A stretch of 55,009 nt of DNA from an uncultured beta proteobacterium. GTDB taxonomy: Bacteria; Pseudomonadota; Gammaproteobacteria; Burkholderiales; SG8-41. The DNA is taken from contig CADECM010000002.1 of assembly GCA_902825845.1 (NCBI GenBank), positions 103,826 through 158,834 on the forward strand, in the 5' to 3' direction. Both the position numbers and the translations under genes were made by a program. How positions within the stretch are numbered: the first letter of the stretch is position 1; every line of letters begins with the position of its first letter. A model generated the notes under the pieces. That model did no database searches and had not been told where the DNA came from. It was given only the letters and a program-made list of their open reading frames with translations. Below, in pieces: positions 33,646-41,991 of the stretch.

Positions 33646-34615
33646 ATGGACTATCGGCACGGCGGCGGCGGCGATGTTGTTGCCGTCATTGATGCTGGCG
33701 CCCACCTCGGCTGCCCAATCCTATCCGCAGCGCCCGGTGCGTCTGGTGGTGGCCGTGTCTGCGGGCGGCAGCACTGATGTCATGGCACGCCTCATCGGCG
33801 CCAGACTCGGTGCGCGCATCGGGCAGCAGGTGGTGATCGACAATCGTCCCGGCGGCAGCAGCATTATCGGTTCCGAAATCGTGGCCAAGGCGCCGCCTGA
33901 CGGGCATACGCTGCAAATGGCATCGGGCTCGTTTGGCACGATCAGCAGTCTGTTCACCAAATTGCCGTTTGATGTGACCAGGGATTTTGCACCGGTGTGC
34001 CTGATCGCCACCTCGCCCTACGTGCTGGTGGTGCAGCCGTCGCTGCCGATCAAATCGGTGCCCGACCTCATCCGCTATGGCAAGGCCAATCCCGGCAAAC
34101 TCAACTACGCCGGGTCCACGCCGGGATCGCTGCAGCGGCTGGCGGGCGAGTTATTAAAGCGCACGGCGGGCTTCGACATGACCTATGTGCCGTACAAGGG
34201 CACCGGACCGATGTTGCCGGATCTGTTGGGCGGGCGGCTGCAGGCGGCGTTCGACAACGTGCTGATTCTCACGCCATACATCCGCAGCAACACGTTGCGC
34301 GGTATTGGCGTCACCAGCGCGAAGCGCTCGGCGTTGTTTCCGGAGTTGCCGACGATTGCCGAAAACGGTGTGCCGGGCTTTCACGCCGTGGGCTGGTTCG
34401 GCATTTTGTCGACAGGCAAAACGCCACAGCCGGTGATCAACAAGCTGAATGGCGCGCTGATGGCGATTATGCAGGAACCCGATATACGTGAACGCCTGAT
34501 CAAGCAGGGCGCGGAACCGCTGGGCGGCACGCCCGACGAACTGCGCCAGTACCTCGCGGCCGAAATTGCCAAGTGGGGCAAGGTGATTCGCGATGCGGGC
34601 ATCAAGGTTGAGTAA
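33635..34615 (+). CDS. Bug/TctC-family periplasmic substrate-binding protein
   Basis: A 326-residue Bug protein starting with GTG at 33635, inside the end of the preceding Bug gene, with AAAGGA upstream. The signal peptide runs to about residue 27 (TSAAQSYPQ). Motifs: PVRLVVAVSAGGSTDVMARL, VIDNRPGGSSIIG, PDGHTLQMA, VPYKGTGPMLPDLLGG and ELPTIAENGVPGF. It is closely related in motif detail to the Bug gene at 49343-50371 (the shared VPYKGTGPM/IPYKGTGPM and PDLLGGRLQ segments), which suggests a recent family expansion. Confidence 0.93.
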   Translation: MRNKWTIGTAAAAMLLPSLMLAPTSAAQSYPQRPVRLVVAVSAGGSTDVMARLIGARLGARIGQQVVIDNRPGGSSIIGSEIVAKAPPDGHTLQMASGSFGTISSLFTKLPFDVTRDFAPVCLIATSPYVLVVQPSLPIKSVPDLIRYGKANPGKLNYAGSTPGSLQRLAGELLKRTAGFDMTYVPYKGTGPMLPDLLGGRLQAAFDNVLILTPYIRSNTLRGIGVTSAKRSALFPELPTIAENGVPGFHAVGWFGILSTGKTPQPVINKLNGALMAIMQEPDIRERLIKQGAEPLGGTPDELRQYLAAEIAKWGKVIRDAGIKVE

Positions 34616-34617
34616 TA

Positions 34618-34630
34618 TAACCTATTGATT
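34618..34630 (-). repeat. AT-rich boundary motif copy 8
   Basis: The minus strand reads AATCAATAGGTTA, a full match to the IHF consensus, extended by the inverted repeat ATTGATT-TT-AATCAAT (34624-34639). It lies between the second Bug gene and the acyl-CoA synthetase gene. Confidence 0.65.
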
Positions 34631-34658
34631 TTAATCAATTATTTTTGATGGATTTCGC

Positions 34659-36764
34659 ATGAGCCGTTTTGAGCGACTTTTCAATCCGCGCGGCGTGGCG
34701 ATCGTCGGCGCCACCGAAGACACCATACGCGCCGGCGGACAGGCGCTGGAGGCGATCACCAGTCACGGCTACAGCGGCAACATTTTTCCGGTGAATCCGA
34801 ACTACGACACGCTGATGAAGCTGCGCTGCTACAAGTCGCTGGCCGACATCGACCAGACGTGCGACGTGGCAGTTATCGCGATTCCCGCCAAACACGTACC
34901 CGGCATCATCGAGCAATGCGGTGCCAAAGGCATCCCGTTTGCGGTGGTGCTCGGCGGCGGCTTTCGCGAAGTGGGCGCCGACGGCATGGAAAACGAAAAG
35001 CGCATGCTGGCAGCTGCAAAAAAGGGCGGCGTGCGCATCATCGGACCCAACTGTCTGGGGCTGGTCAACATCCATCAGAATATATATACCGGCTTCGGCA
35101 GCATCACCAAACCGCCGCAATTGAAGCCGGGGCCGGTGTCGGCAGTGATCCAGAGCGGCGGTTTCGGCAACAGCGTGGTGATCCAGACCGGCGGCGCGCG
35201 CGTGGGCTTTCGCTACGTGGTGGCGAGCGGCAATGAAAGCGACATTCAGGCGCCCGAGCTGATCGATGCCTTCGTCGACGACCCCGAAACCCGGGTGATC
35301 CTGGCGTACCTTGAGGGTGTGGCCGATGGCCGTGCGCTGATGGCGGCGGCGCGGCGCGCGCTGGCGGCCGGCAAGCCGGTGATCATCCTCAAGGCCGGCA
35401 ATACCACACAGGGCCTGAAGGCGGCGGCGTCGCACACGGCCAATCTCACCAGCAGCTACGATGTGTTTCGCGCGGCGTTCAGGCAATGCGGCATCATCGA
35501 GGTGCAGGATACGCACGAGGCCGGCGACTACGCGCAATGCTTTGCATCGGGCCGGCTCGCCAAGGGACGCAACGTGGTGGTGATGGGCGGCTCCGGCGGT
35601 TCAGCGGTGGGGTTTTCCGATGCCGCGGATGAAATGGGTCTGAAGCTGGTGCCGCTTTCCGACAAGACCATGGCCGTACTGCGCGAGTGTCTGCCCAACG
35701 TGGCCTCGCTGGAGAACCCGGTCGATTACGCCGCGGGCTTCATCAGCGACAAGAACATGCCGCGCTATCAGCGCGCGCTCGACGCCGTGCTCGCCGACCC
35801 CGACGTGCATCAAGTCGGCATGCTGTTCGCCACGACGACCGGACGCACCATGTTCAACGGCGTGCAGGGCGTAGTGGAGGCAATGAAACATACCGACAAA
35901 CCGATTCTGGCGTTCTGTTCGATTCCCTACGAAGCGGGACGGGAAGGCTTCGATCTCATCGCCGAACATGGCATTCCCATGCAGCCGTCGCCGCGCCGCG
36001 TCGCGTACGCGATGGGCAAGCTCGCGGACTATTACGACGTGCTGCAGCAGCGCGAGCGCATTTGCAATCCGCCGCAGCCAAAACCACGCGCGCTGCCGCC
36101 GCTGCCTGCAGGCGCTGCCACGCTGGATGAGGCCGAAAGCAAGAATGTGCTGCGCGCCTTCGGCGTGCCGGTCACCCGGGATGTGCTGGTGGCGCCGGGC
36201 GCGGCCGTGCCTGCAAGCGTAAAGTTTCCGGTCGCGGTCAAAATCGCCTCGCGCGATATTGCGCACAAATCCGACATCGGCGGCGTGCGTCTCAATGTGC
36301 CGGATACAACGCAACTCGAAAAGGCCATGTCCGAGGTGCTGGCCAATGCGAAGCGTGCAGTGCCCACGGCGAACATCGCCGGCACCATCGTGGCGGAAAT
36401 GATCACCGACGGCTTGGAGACCATCGTCGGCGTGGTCAACGATGCCTGCTTCGGGCCAGTGGTGGCTTTTGGTCTGGGCGGTATCCTCGCCGAAACCATC
36501 CGCGACGTTACCTACCGCGTGGCACCCTTTGACAAGATCGAGGCGCTGTCGATGATCCGCGAAATCCGAGGCGCAAAATTGTTCGACGGTGTGCGCGGCC
36601 AGCCCGCGCGCGACGTGGACGCGCTGGCCAATCTGCTGGTGGCGGTGTCGGATATGGCGTGGCTCATGCGCGAGCGCGTGGCGGAGATGGACATCAATCC
36701 GGTGCTGGTGCGGCTGGCGGGCAAAGGCGTTATTGCCGCAGACGCGTTGGTGGTGTTGAAGTAG
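34659..36764 (+). CDS. NDP-forming acyl-CoA synthetase (acetate-CoA ligase family)
   Basis: A 701-residue fused ADP/NDP-forming acyl-CoA synthetase, making acyl-CoA from a free acid with ATP via a phospho-histidine. The N-terminal CoA-binding domain starts LFNPRGVAIVGATED (about 7-21). The ligase-CoA domain includes the active-site histidine H259 in AAASHTANL. The C-terminal ATP-grasp domain (about 480-701) has VKIASRDIAHKSDIGGVRL and the end motif MDINPVLV. Both subunits (alpha and beta) are present in one chain. In this operon it probably activates the imported carboxylic acid or releases energy from its CoA ester. Confidence 0.92.
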   Translation: MSRFERLFNPRGVAIVGATEDTIRAGGQALEAITSHGYSGNIFPVNPNYDTLMKLRCYKSLADIDQTCDVAVIAIPAKHVPGIIEQCGAKGIPFAVVLGGGFREVGADGMENEKRMLAAAKKGGVRIIGPNCLGLVNIHQNIYTGFGSITKPPQLKPGPVSAVIQSGGFGNSVVIQTGGARVGFRYVVASGNESDIQAPELIDAFVDDPETRVILAYLEGVADGRALMAAARRALAAGKPVIILKAGNTTQGLKAAASHTANLTSSYDVFRAAFRQCGIIEVQDTHEAGDYAQCFASGRLAKGRNVVVMGGSGGSAVGFSDAADEMGLKLVPLSDKTMAVLRECLPNVASLENPVDYAAGFISDKNMPRYQRALDAVLADPDVHQVGMLFATTTGRTMFNGVQGVVEAMKHTDKPILAFCSIPYEAGREGFDLIAEHGIPMQPSPRRVAYAMGKLADYYDVLQQRERICNPPQPKPRALPPLPAGAATLDEAESKNVLRAFGVPVTRDVLVAPGAAVPASVKFPVAVKIASRDIAHKSDIGGVRLNVPDTTQLEKAMSEVLANAKRAVPTANIAGTIVAEMITDGLETIVGVVNDACFGPVVAFGLGGILAETIRDVTYRVAPFDKIEALSMIREIRGAKLFDGVRGQPARDVDALANLLVAVSDMAWLMRERVAEMDINPVLVRLAGKGVIAADALVVLK

Positions 36765-36782
36765 ACGACAGGAGGTTCGCAA

Positions 36783-37883
36783 ATGAACAGCGAAGGCATC
36801 GTGCTCTACGGCGTCGGCGACGTCGGCCCCATCCACGAACCTGTGGAGGCGTACAGCACACTCGCACGTTCGACGTTGGCCGCGGCCGATATTCGTTTCG
36901 GCCAGTGCGAGCGCGTGTATTCCGAACGCGGTGCGCTGCAATTGCATTCGGGCGGCGCACACAGCCGCGTGCATCCGCGTCTGGCTTCGGTATTCGACGA
37001 CTGCGGTTTTGACGTGGTGTCGGTGGCGAGTAACCACGCGATGGATTGGGGCCCGGATGCGCTGCTCGACACCATCGCGTTGTTCGACAAAAAAGGCATC
37101 CGGACGGTGGGCGCCGGACGCAATCTGGCTGAAGCGCGGCGACCCGTGGTGATCGAAAAAAACGGCGTGCGGGTCGCGTTTCTTGCCTACTGCACGATAC
37201 TCAACGAAGGCTATGCCGCCGGACCCGACAAGGCAGGCATCGCGCCGTTGCGCGCGCATACCTACTATCAATGCGTCGACTATCAGGCCGGGGTGCCGCC
37301 GAAGGTGGTCACGGTGCCGTACGAGGAAGACCTTGCGGCAATGGTGAGCGACATCGCCGCGGCCAAGGCGCAGGCCGACGCGGTGGTCGTCTCGCTGCAT
37401 TGGGGCATACACTTCGTGCCGCGCCTGGTCGCGGACTACCAACCGGCAGCGGCGCAGGCGGCGTTTGCCGCGGGCGCTGACCTGATTCTGGGCCACCATG
37501 CGCATACGCCCAAGGCCATCGGCGTGCACGGCGGGAAAACCTGTTTTTACAGCCTGTCCAATTTCATCATGTCGTCCTCGGCCAAGAGCGCGGAGTCGGG
37601 CCGAGCCTTCGAGAAAAAATACGGCGTAAGACTGGATCCTGGCTACCCGCATCTGCCCTATGGCGAAGACGCCAAACGCAGCCTGATTGCCAAAGCGGTG
37701 ATCGGCAGGGGCGGCGTGCAGAAAACCGCCTTCCTGCCGGTGCTGATTGACACGCAGTTGCGGCCCGAGGTGCTGAAGGGCGGCGATGCGCGGTTTGCGG
37801 ATGCGCTGCGTTTTATGGAATGGGTATCGGAAGATTTCGATCACGAGTTCACGGCGGAAGGCGATGAAATTGTCGTCGCCTGA
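36783..37883 (+). CDS. CapA family protein (calcineurin-like poly-gamma-glutamate synthesis fold)
   Basis: A 366-residue CapA/PgsA-type protein with a metallophosphatase fold. Seen: YGVGDVGPIHEP (about 9-20, the Asp metal ligand), VVSVASNHAMDWG (about 79-91, the NH signature), SLHWGIHFV (about 204-212) and LILGHHAHTPKAIG (about 235-248). No signal peptide or membrane anchor is seen, unlike capsule CapA, so it is probably cytoplasmic. AGGAGG stands seven bases before the ATG. Its presence in a catabolic operon is a recurring but unexplained context for this family; it may be a phosphoesterase or amide hydrolase. Confidence 0.88.
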   Translation: MNSEGIVLYGVGDVGPIHEPVEAYSTLARSTLAAADIRFGQCERVYSERGALQLHSGGAHSRVHPRLASVFDDCGFDVVSVASNHAMDWGPDALLDTIALFDKKGIRTVGAGRNLAEARRPVVIEKNGVRVAFLAYCTILNEGYAAGPDKAGIAPLRAHTYYQCVDYQAGVPPKVVTVPYEEDLAAMVSDIAAAKAQADAVVVSLHWGIHFVPRLVADYQPAAAQAAFAAGADLILGHHAHTPKAIGVHGGKTCFYSLSNFIMSSSAKSAESGRAFEKKYGVRLDPGYPHLPYGEDAKRSLIAKAVIGRGGVQKTAFLPVLIDTQLRPEVLKGGDARFADALRFMEWVSEDFDHEFTAEGDEIVVA

Positions 37884-37913
37884 CCAATCCTCCAACACAA
37901 CAAGGTCATCATC

Positions 37914-38663
37914 ATGCAACTTGAACTGAACGGCCGCAACGCCATCGTTGCCGGCGGCTCGCGCGGCATAGGCCGCTCGATCGCACTGGCCTTTGCGCGT
38001 GCCGGCGCCAATGTGTCGATCTGTGCCCGCGGCGAAGCCGCCCTGCGTGCCACTGCGGCGGAACTGAAGGATTGCGGCCACAAGGTGCATGCCGCCCCCT
38101 GCGACCTTGCCGATGGGCCGGCGGTGGCACAATACATCACCGCCGCGGCGCAGGCGCTCGGCGGAATCGACACGCTGGTCAACAACGCCTCCGGTTTTGG
38201 TCTCAGTGATGATGAGGCCGGCTGGTCGGCCAGCGTCAACGTCGACCTGCTGGCGCCGGTGCGCGCGTCACGCGCGGCACTGCCGTACCTGGAACGCTCG
38301 CAAGGGTCGATCATTCACATCTCGTCGATCTCCGGGCTGCAGCACAGCGCGCGTACCCCGCCGTACGGCGCGGTCAAGGCCGCGCTGATTCAGCTCACGC
38401 TGTCGCAGGCCGCGTCACTGGCGGCCAAACACATCCGCGTGAACTGCATTGCGCCCGGCTCCATCGAGTTTCCCGGCGGTTCGTGGGAACAGCGAAAGAC
38501 CACCGCCCCCGAACTCTATAATGCCATCCTGCGCAGTATTCGCTTCGGCCGGCTGGGCACGCCTGAAGAAATCGCCAACGTTGCACTATTCCTTGCGAGC
38601 AGCGCGGCGAGCTGGGTTACCGGCCAGACCATTGCGGTGGATGGCGGGCAGATGCTGGGGTGA
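37914..38663 (+). CDS. Short-chain dehydrogenase/reductase (SDR)
   Basis: A 249-residue classical SDR. The NAD(P)-binding motif is GGSRGIGR (14-21), with NNASG (about 91-95). The catalytic triad is Ser in HISSIS (about 137-142), Y151 and K155 in PYGAVKAA, and the C-terminal signature is TGQTIAVDGGQ. It is predicted to oxidise or reduce a hydroxyl/keto group. It is the last gene of the 30181-38663 plus-strand run. Confidence 0.92.
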   Translation: MQLELNGRNAIVAGGSRGIGRSIALAFARAGANVSICARGEAALRATAAELKDCGHKVHAAPCDLADGPAVAQYITAAAQALGGIDTLVNNASGFGLSDDEAGWSASVNVDLLAPVRASRAALPYLERSQGSIIHISSISGLQHSARTPPYGAVKAALIQLTLSQAASLAAKHIRVNCIAPGSIEFPGGSWEQRKTTAPELYNAILRSIRFGRLGTPEEIANVALFLASSAASWVTGQTIAVDGGQMLG

Positions 38664-38850
38664 GCAGATGTGACCATGCCTGCGCTCACGACCGGTTTTG
38701 TGGCAAGGTGGATTGAAACATCGGTCGCCGGTAAAATGGCGGGGACGTCAGACGCAGGCCGGGCGCGACGGACGCCGAGCGGCGTTGAAATTTTTTGCTC
38801 GGGGCAATGCCGTCGCTGCCTTCCCGATCATCGAACTGGAGCACGTCAAT

Positions 38851-39045
38851 ATGAGCGATGAAGTCACTTCCCACGCGGCGTCGGACCCCGAGCCCGTGCC
38901 GCCGCGCGAGCCCGAGGCCATCGAATGCTGCGGTAGCGGTTGTGCCCCGTGCGTCTACGATGTGTATTGGGAGGCCGTGTCTGTGTATGAGGCGGAGCTC
39001 GAAGCGTGGCAGGCCCGTAACGGCAAGAAGGCCGCGAGCAACTGA
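38851..39045 (+). CDS. Small Cys-rich oxidoreductase-like domain protein
   Basis: A 64-residue protein with the motif ECCGSGCAPCVYDVYWEAV (about 25-43), that is CCxxxCxxC followed by YDxYW. This matches the oxidoreductase-like (OXLD1-type) N-terminal domain found as a stand-alone protein in proteobacteria. The motif suggests metal or Fe-S binding; its function is unknown. I chose the ATG at 38851, with TGGAG upstream; a longer ORF from 38698 has a non-conserved leader. A hairpin follows directly. Confidence 0.8.
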   Translation: MSDEVTSHAASDPEPVPPREPEAIECCGSGCAPCVYDVYWEAVSVYEAELEAWQARNGKKAASN

Positions 39046-39055
39046 CCTGCCGGCT

Positions 39056-39080
39056 TGACCGCGCGCACGCTACGCGGTCA
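39056..39080. terminator. Bidirectional hairpin between convergent genes
   Basis: A perfect 8-bp stem, TGACCGCG (39056-39063) with CGCGGTCA (39073-39080). It begins 11 bases after the small Cys-rich gene, and its loop contains the stop codon of the convergent LLM gene. Confidence 0.5.
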
Positions 39081-40008
39081 GGGACTCTCGCACTTTTGCA
39101 AAGATGTCCATATGCCGCTCGTGGTCGCCGGCAAAGCGCAACACCAGCGTACGCGCCCCTTCCTGCACGTAGCCGTTGATCCAGTCCGTTGCCGCTGCGG
39201 CGGTACCCGAGAAACAGGCTTGGCGTTTTTTCAGCAGGTCGGGCCGCTGGCCGTAGTAGGCTGACAGGAACTCGTTGATGCGGCTCTCGGCCTTGCCGGC
39301 GTTTTCATCGACGGCGAGGGTGAGGTAGATTGCCGGTTCCACTGCATTTGGCTGCCGTCCCGCTTCGCGCATGATGGCCTGTACCTGGCGCCACTGCTCG
39401 CCCCAGCGCTTGGCATCGGGGCCGGTAGGGAACCAGCCGTCAAAGTGCTTTCCCGCGCGCTCCAGTGCGGCGGGTACTGAACCGCCACCCCAGATCGGCG
39501 GCCCGCCTGCCTGATGTGGCGTGGGCCCGAGTACACCCTGTTCGACATGCCAGCGACCGTCCCAGTCGACGGGCTTGCCCGACCACAGTGCCTTGCACAG
39601 ACGCATGCCTTCCATCAACGTGCCGACGCGCTTTTCGAACGGCACGCCGGCGGCGCGGAACTCGGCGCGGATGTTGGGGACATCGGTGGCAATGCCGACA
39701 CCCAGAATCACGCGGCCCGAACTGACCTGATCCAGTGTGGCGACCTGATGCGCGAGCAGCACCGGGTTGCGCAAGGCCGGCAGCAGCACAGCGGTGCCCA
39801 GTTTGACGCGCCGGGTGCGCCCCGCGACGCCCGCCAGCAGCGTGATCGGCTCATGGCGCGGACGCGCGAGCAGGGAATCACCGACCCACACCGAGTCGTA
39901 ATTGAGTTTCTCCGCGCGCTCTGCCAGCGCCAGCAGCGGCTCACCGCCGGGGCGGCCTTCCATGATGTTCTCGCGCGTGGGCAGCAGGTATCCGATGTGC
40001 AGGGCCAT
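39070..40008 (-). CDS. LLM class (luciferase-like) flavin-dependent oxidoreductase
   Basis: A 312-residue TIM-barrel flavin/F420-type oxidoreductase of the bacterial luciferase-like family. Features: LHIGYLLPTRENIM at the N-terminus, YDSVWVGDSLLARPRHEP (about 37-54), VKLGTAVLLPALRNPVLLAHQ (quoted at about 68-87) and GRVILGVGIATDVPN (about 96-110). The ATG at 40008 has AAGGACGGA upstream and begins the first strand; an ORF extension to 40128 is not supported. Substrate unknown. Divergent from the VOC protein gene, with which it may share regulation. Confidence 0.88.
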   Translation of the reverse strand: MALHIGYLLPTRENIMEGRPGGEPLLALAERAEKLNYDSVWVGDSLLARPRHEPITLLAGVAGRTRRVKLGTAVLLPALRNPVLLAHQVATLDQVSSGRVILGVGIATDVPNIRAEFRAAGVPFEKRVGTLMEGMRLCKALWSGKPVDWDGRWHVEQGVLGPTPHQAGGPPIWGGGSVPAALERAGKHFDGWFPTGPDAKRWGEQWRQVQAIMREAGRQPNAVEPAIYLTLAVDENAGKAESRINEFLSAYYGQRPDLLKKRQACFSGTAAAATDWINGYVQEGARTLVLRFAGDHERHMDIFAKVRESLTA

Positions 40009-40222
40009 GATGTTCCGTCCTTTGTAGTTGCTTTGTCGGTCCCATTCCTGCGCAAGCACGAACAGCGCAGTGCCAGGGGCAGCATGTGGTGAAAGATGAT
40101 CGAGAACGCGATTGAAGTCAACCGTCATTGCGATGCAAAAGCGCTCGCGTTACCGCGGATCGTTTCCGCATCGGCGGCAACGGCGCTACACTGTCCGCTT
40201 TCGCAACCCGCCGGAGTCCGTG

Positions 40223-41110
40223 ATGTTTACCCGCATCGACCATGTGATGATCTGCGCAGCCGATCTGCAACAAGCGACCGAGCAGTACCGCAAGCTGGGA
40301 TTTAACATGTTCGCGGGCGGCGCACATCCGGGCAAGGGCACGCACAACGCGATTGGGCTTAACAACGAAGACTATCTTGAACTGCTGGCGGTGCGTGATG
40401 CGGCCGAATACGCGGCGTCGGGAAAGCCCGGCACCTGGAATACCGGCCTCACGGACTTTGTCGCGGCGGGCGGCGGCATCCGTTTCATAGCGATCCAGAG
40501 CGACGACCTTGCCGCGGACGTGGCCGCGATGCGCGCGCGCGGTGTCGACGTCGGCGATGCGGCAGACGGCAGCCGCCGCACCCCGGCGGGACTGGAGCTG
40601 AAATGGAAATCGGCGCTGCTGGGCGCGAAAAACCCGCTGCCGCTGTTCTTTATTCAGCATGTGACACCGATGGCACAGCGCCGGCAGCAGATGCCGGTGA
40701 GCGGCAGTCATCCCAACGGTGTCTACACGCTGGAGCGCGCCTATATCGTCACGCGCGATGTCGAATCCACCGCCGCGCAGTACGCGAACGTGTTGGGTCT
40801 GCCGCAGCCGAAGACAGTCAAGGGCACGGTGATCATGTCAGACATGTCGGTGTTCCAGTTGGGCGAGCATGGACTCGGCGTGGTGCAGCCCTATGCTGAC
40901 GGCCCTGCTGCTGACGCGCTGCAGCGCCGTGGCCCCGGTCCGTTCCAGGCGCTGTACCGCACCGCCAGCATGGCTGCGGCCGAACGCTGGATGCAGGCAC
41001 AAGGCATGCCGCCGCTGCAAAAGGGTGTGCGCAACACCGGTGAAGTGGCAATGCTCGCCACGCCGGCCGAGGCCTGCGGGGCTTATATCGGGTTTGTCGG
41101 GCCGCAGTAG
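40223..41110 (+). CDS. VOC superfamily / glyoxalase-like domain protein
   Basis: A 295-residue protein with two vicinal-oxygen-chelate halves. The first begins FTRIDHVMICAADLQQATEQ (2-21), with the metal-type His in IDHV, and ends near 160. The second contains LERAYIVTRDVESTAAQYAN (about 172-191). The N-terminal half resembles the glyoxalase-like family found in catabolic clusters (a metal-dependent isomerase or dioxygenase fold). GGAG lies upstream of the ATG at 40223. Function not assignable. Confidence 0.8.
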   Translation: MFTRIDHVMICAADLQQATEQYRKLGFNMFAGGAHPGKGTHNAIGLNNEDYLELLAVRDAAEYAASGKPGTWNTGLTDFVAAGGGIRFIAIQSDDLAADVAAMRARGVDVGDAADGSRRTPAGLELKWKSALLGAKNPLPLFFIQHVTPMAQRRQQMPVSGSHPNGVYTLERAYIVTRDVESTAAQYANVLGLPQPKTVKGTVIMSDMSVFQLGEHGLGVVQPYADGPAADALQRRGPGPFQALYRTASMAAAERWMQAQGMPPLQKGVRNTGEVAMLATPAEACGAYIGFVGPQ

Positions 41111-41114
41111 CGGC

Positions 41115-41140
41115 AATGCCGCGCCCGGCGGCGCGGCATT
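41115..41140. terminator. Bidirectional terminator-like hairpin
   Basis: A perfect 10-bp GC-rich stem, AATGCCGCGC with GCGCGGCATT, around a 6-base loop, placed between the convergent VOC and aldolase genes. Confidence 0.55.
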
Positions 41141-41153
41141 ACCCGGCGAAGTC

Positions 41154-41957
41154 TCAGTAACCGCCCTTGTCTGGCGCGCCCACCGGCACCAGCGGTGTCC
41201 AGCCGGTCAGGCGGCCGACTTCAGCCTTGAAGAAACTCGCCATGCCGCCGCGGTCGGTGCCCAGCATCACCATCTGAAAGCCCTGGTCGAGAAAACGCTG
41301 GGTGAACTTGGAGCTGGCGGTGTGCACACCGGCGATCTTCTTGTGGCGTTTGCAGGCGTCGAGAATACGGTTGACGGTGGCCACATGCTTGGGATCATCG
41401 TTGTCCATGATCGGCGGCAGCCCCAGCGCCAGCGCGAGGTCGGTCGGTCCGATGTAGGCCGCATCCACGCCCGGCGTGGAGATGATTTCATCCATCTTCT
41501 CGATGCCTTCGGGCGTTTCAATCATCACCACACAGGCGACTTCGTCGTTGGCATGCTTCTGGTAATCGGGGCCGCCATAGAGCAGCACGCGGTTGGGGCC
41601 GTTGCTGCGCATGCCGGCCGGCGGATAGCGGCAGGCCGCCACCGCGCGCTCGGCTTCGGCGCGGTTGCTCACCATTGGCACGATCACGCCGTAGGCACCG
41701 GCATCGAGTACCTTCATGATCATCGACGGCTCGTTCCATGGCACGCGCACGAACGGCATGGTATTGGTGGTGGAAATCGCAGTGAGCATGTTCACCGCAT
41801 CCGAATAGTCGATGCAGCCATGCTGCATGTCGACGCACAGCCAGTCGAAGCCGATGTGGGCCATCACCTCCGCCGGAAACGCGTGGGGAATCGACAGCCA
41901 GCCGCCTACCGCCGGCTTGCCCTCCCGCCACAGTTTTTTAACTCGATTGATACGCAT
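41154..41957 (-). CDS. HpcH/HpaI family class II aldolase
   Basis: A 267-residue aldolase of the HpcH/HpaI family, which cleaves 2-keto-3-deoxy acids to pyruvate and an aldehyde using a divalent metal. Motifs: FDWLCVDMQHGCIDY (about 37-51), VIVPMVSNRAEAERAV (about 90-105), VVMIETPEGIEKMDEI with the metal-binding Glu (about 143-158) and GVDAAYIGPTDLALALG with the metal-binding Asp (about 163-179). AAAGGA stands before the ATG. It lies 34 nt downstream of the GMC oxidoreductase gene on the same strand and may act on a product of that dehydrogenase. Confidence 0.92.
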   Translation of the reverse strand: MRINRVKKLWREGKPAVGGWLSIPHAFPAEVMAHIGFDWLCVDMQHGCIDYSDAVNMLTAISTTNTMPFVRVPWNEPSMIMKVLDAGAYGVIVPMVSNRAEAERAVAACRYPPAGMRSNGPNRVLLYGGPDYQKHANDEVACVVMIETPEGIEKMDEIISTPGVDAAYIGPTDLALALGLPPIMDNDDPKHVATVNRILDACKRHKKIAGVHTASSKFTQRFLDQGFQMVMLGTDRGGMASFFKAEVGRLTGWTPLVPVGAPDKGGY

Positions 41958-41991
41958 GCGGTGTTCCTTTCAGTGTGGGCCCGTTGGTCTG

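Noticed and set aside
35601..38132. 843-codon minus-strand ORF
   Set aside because: It is antisense to the acyl-CoA synthetase, CapA and SDR genes, whose families are firmly recognised; it results from high GC content.
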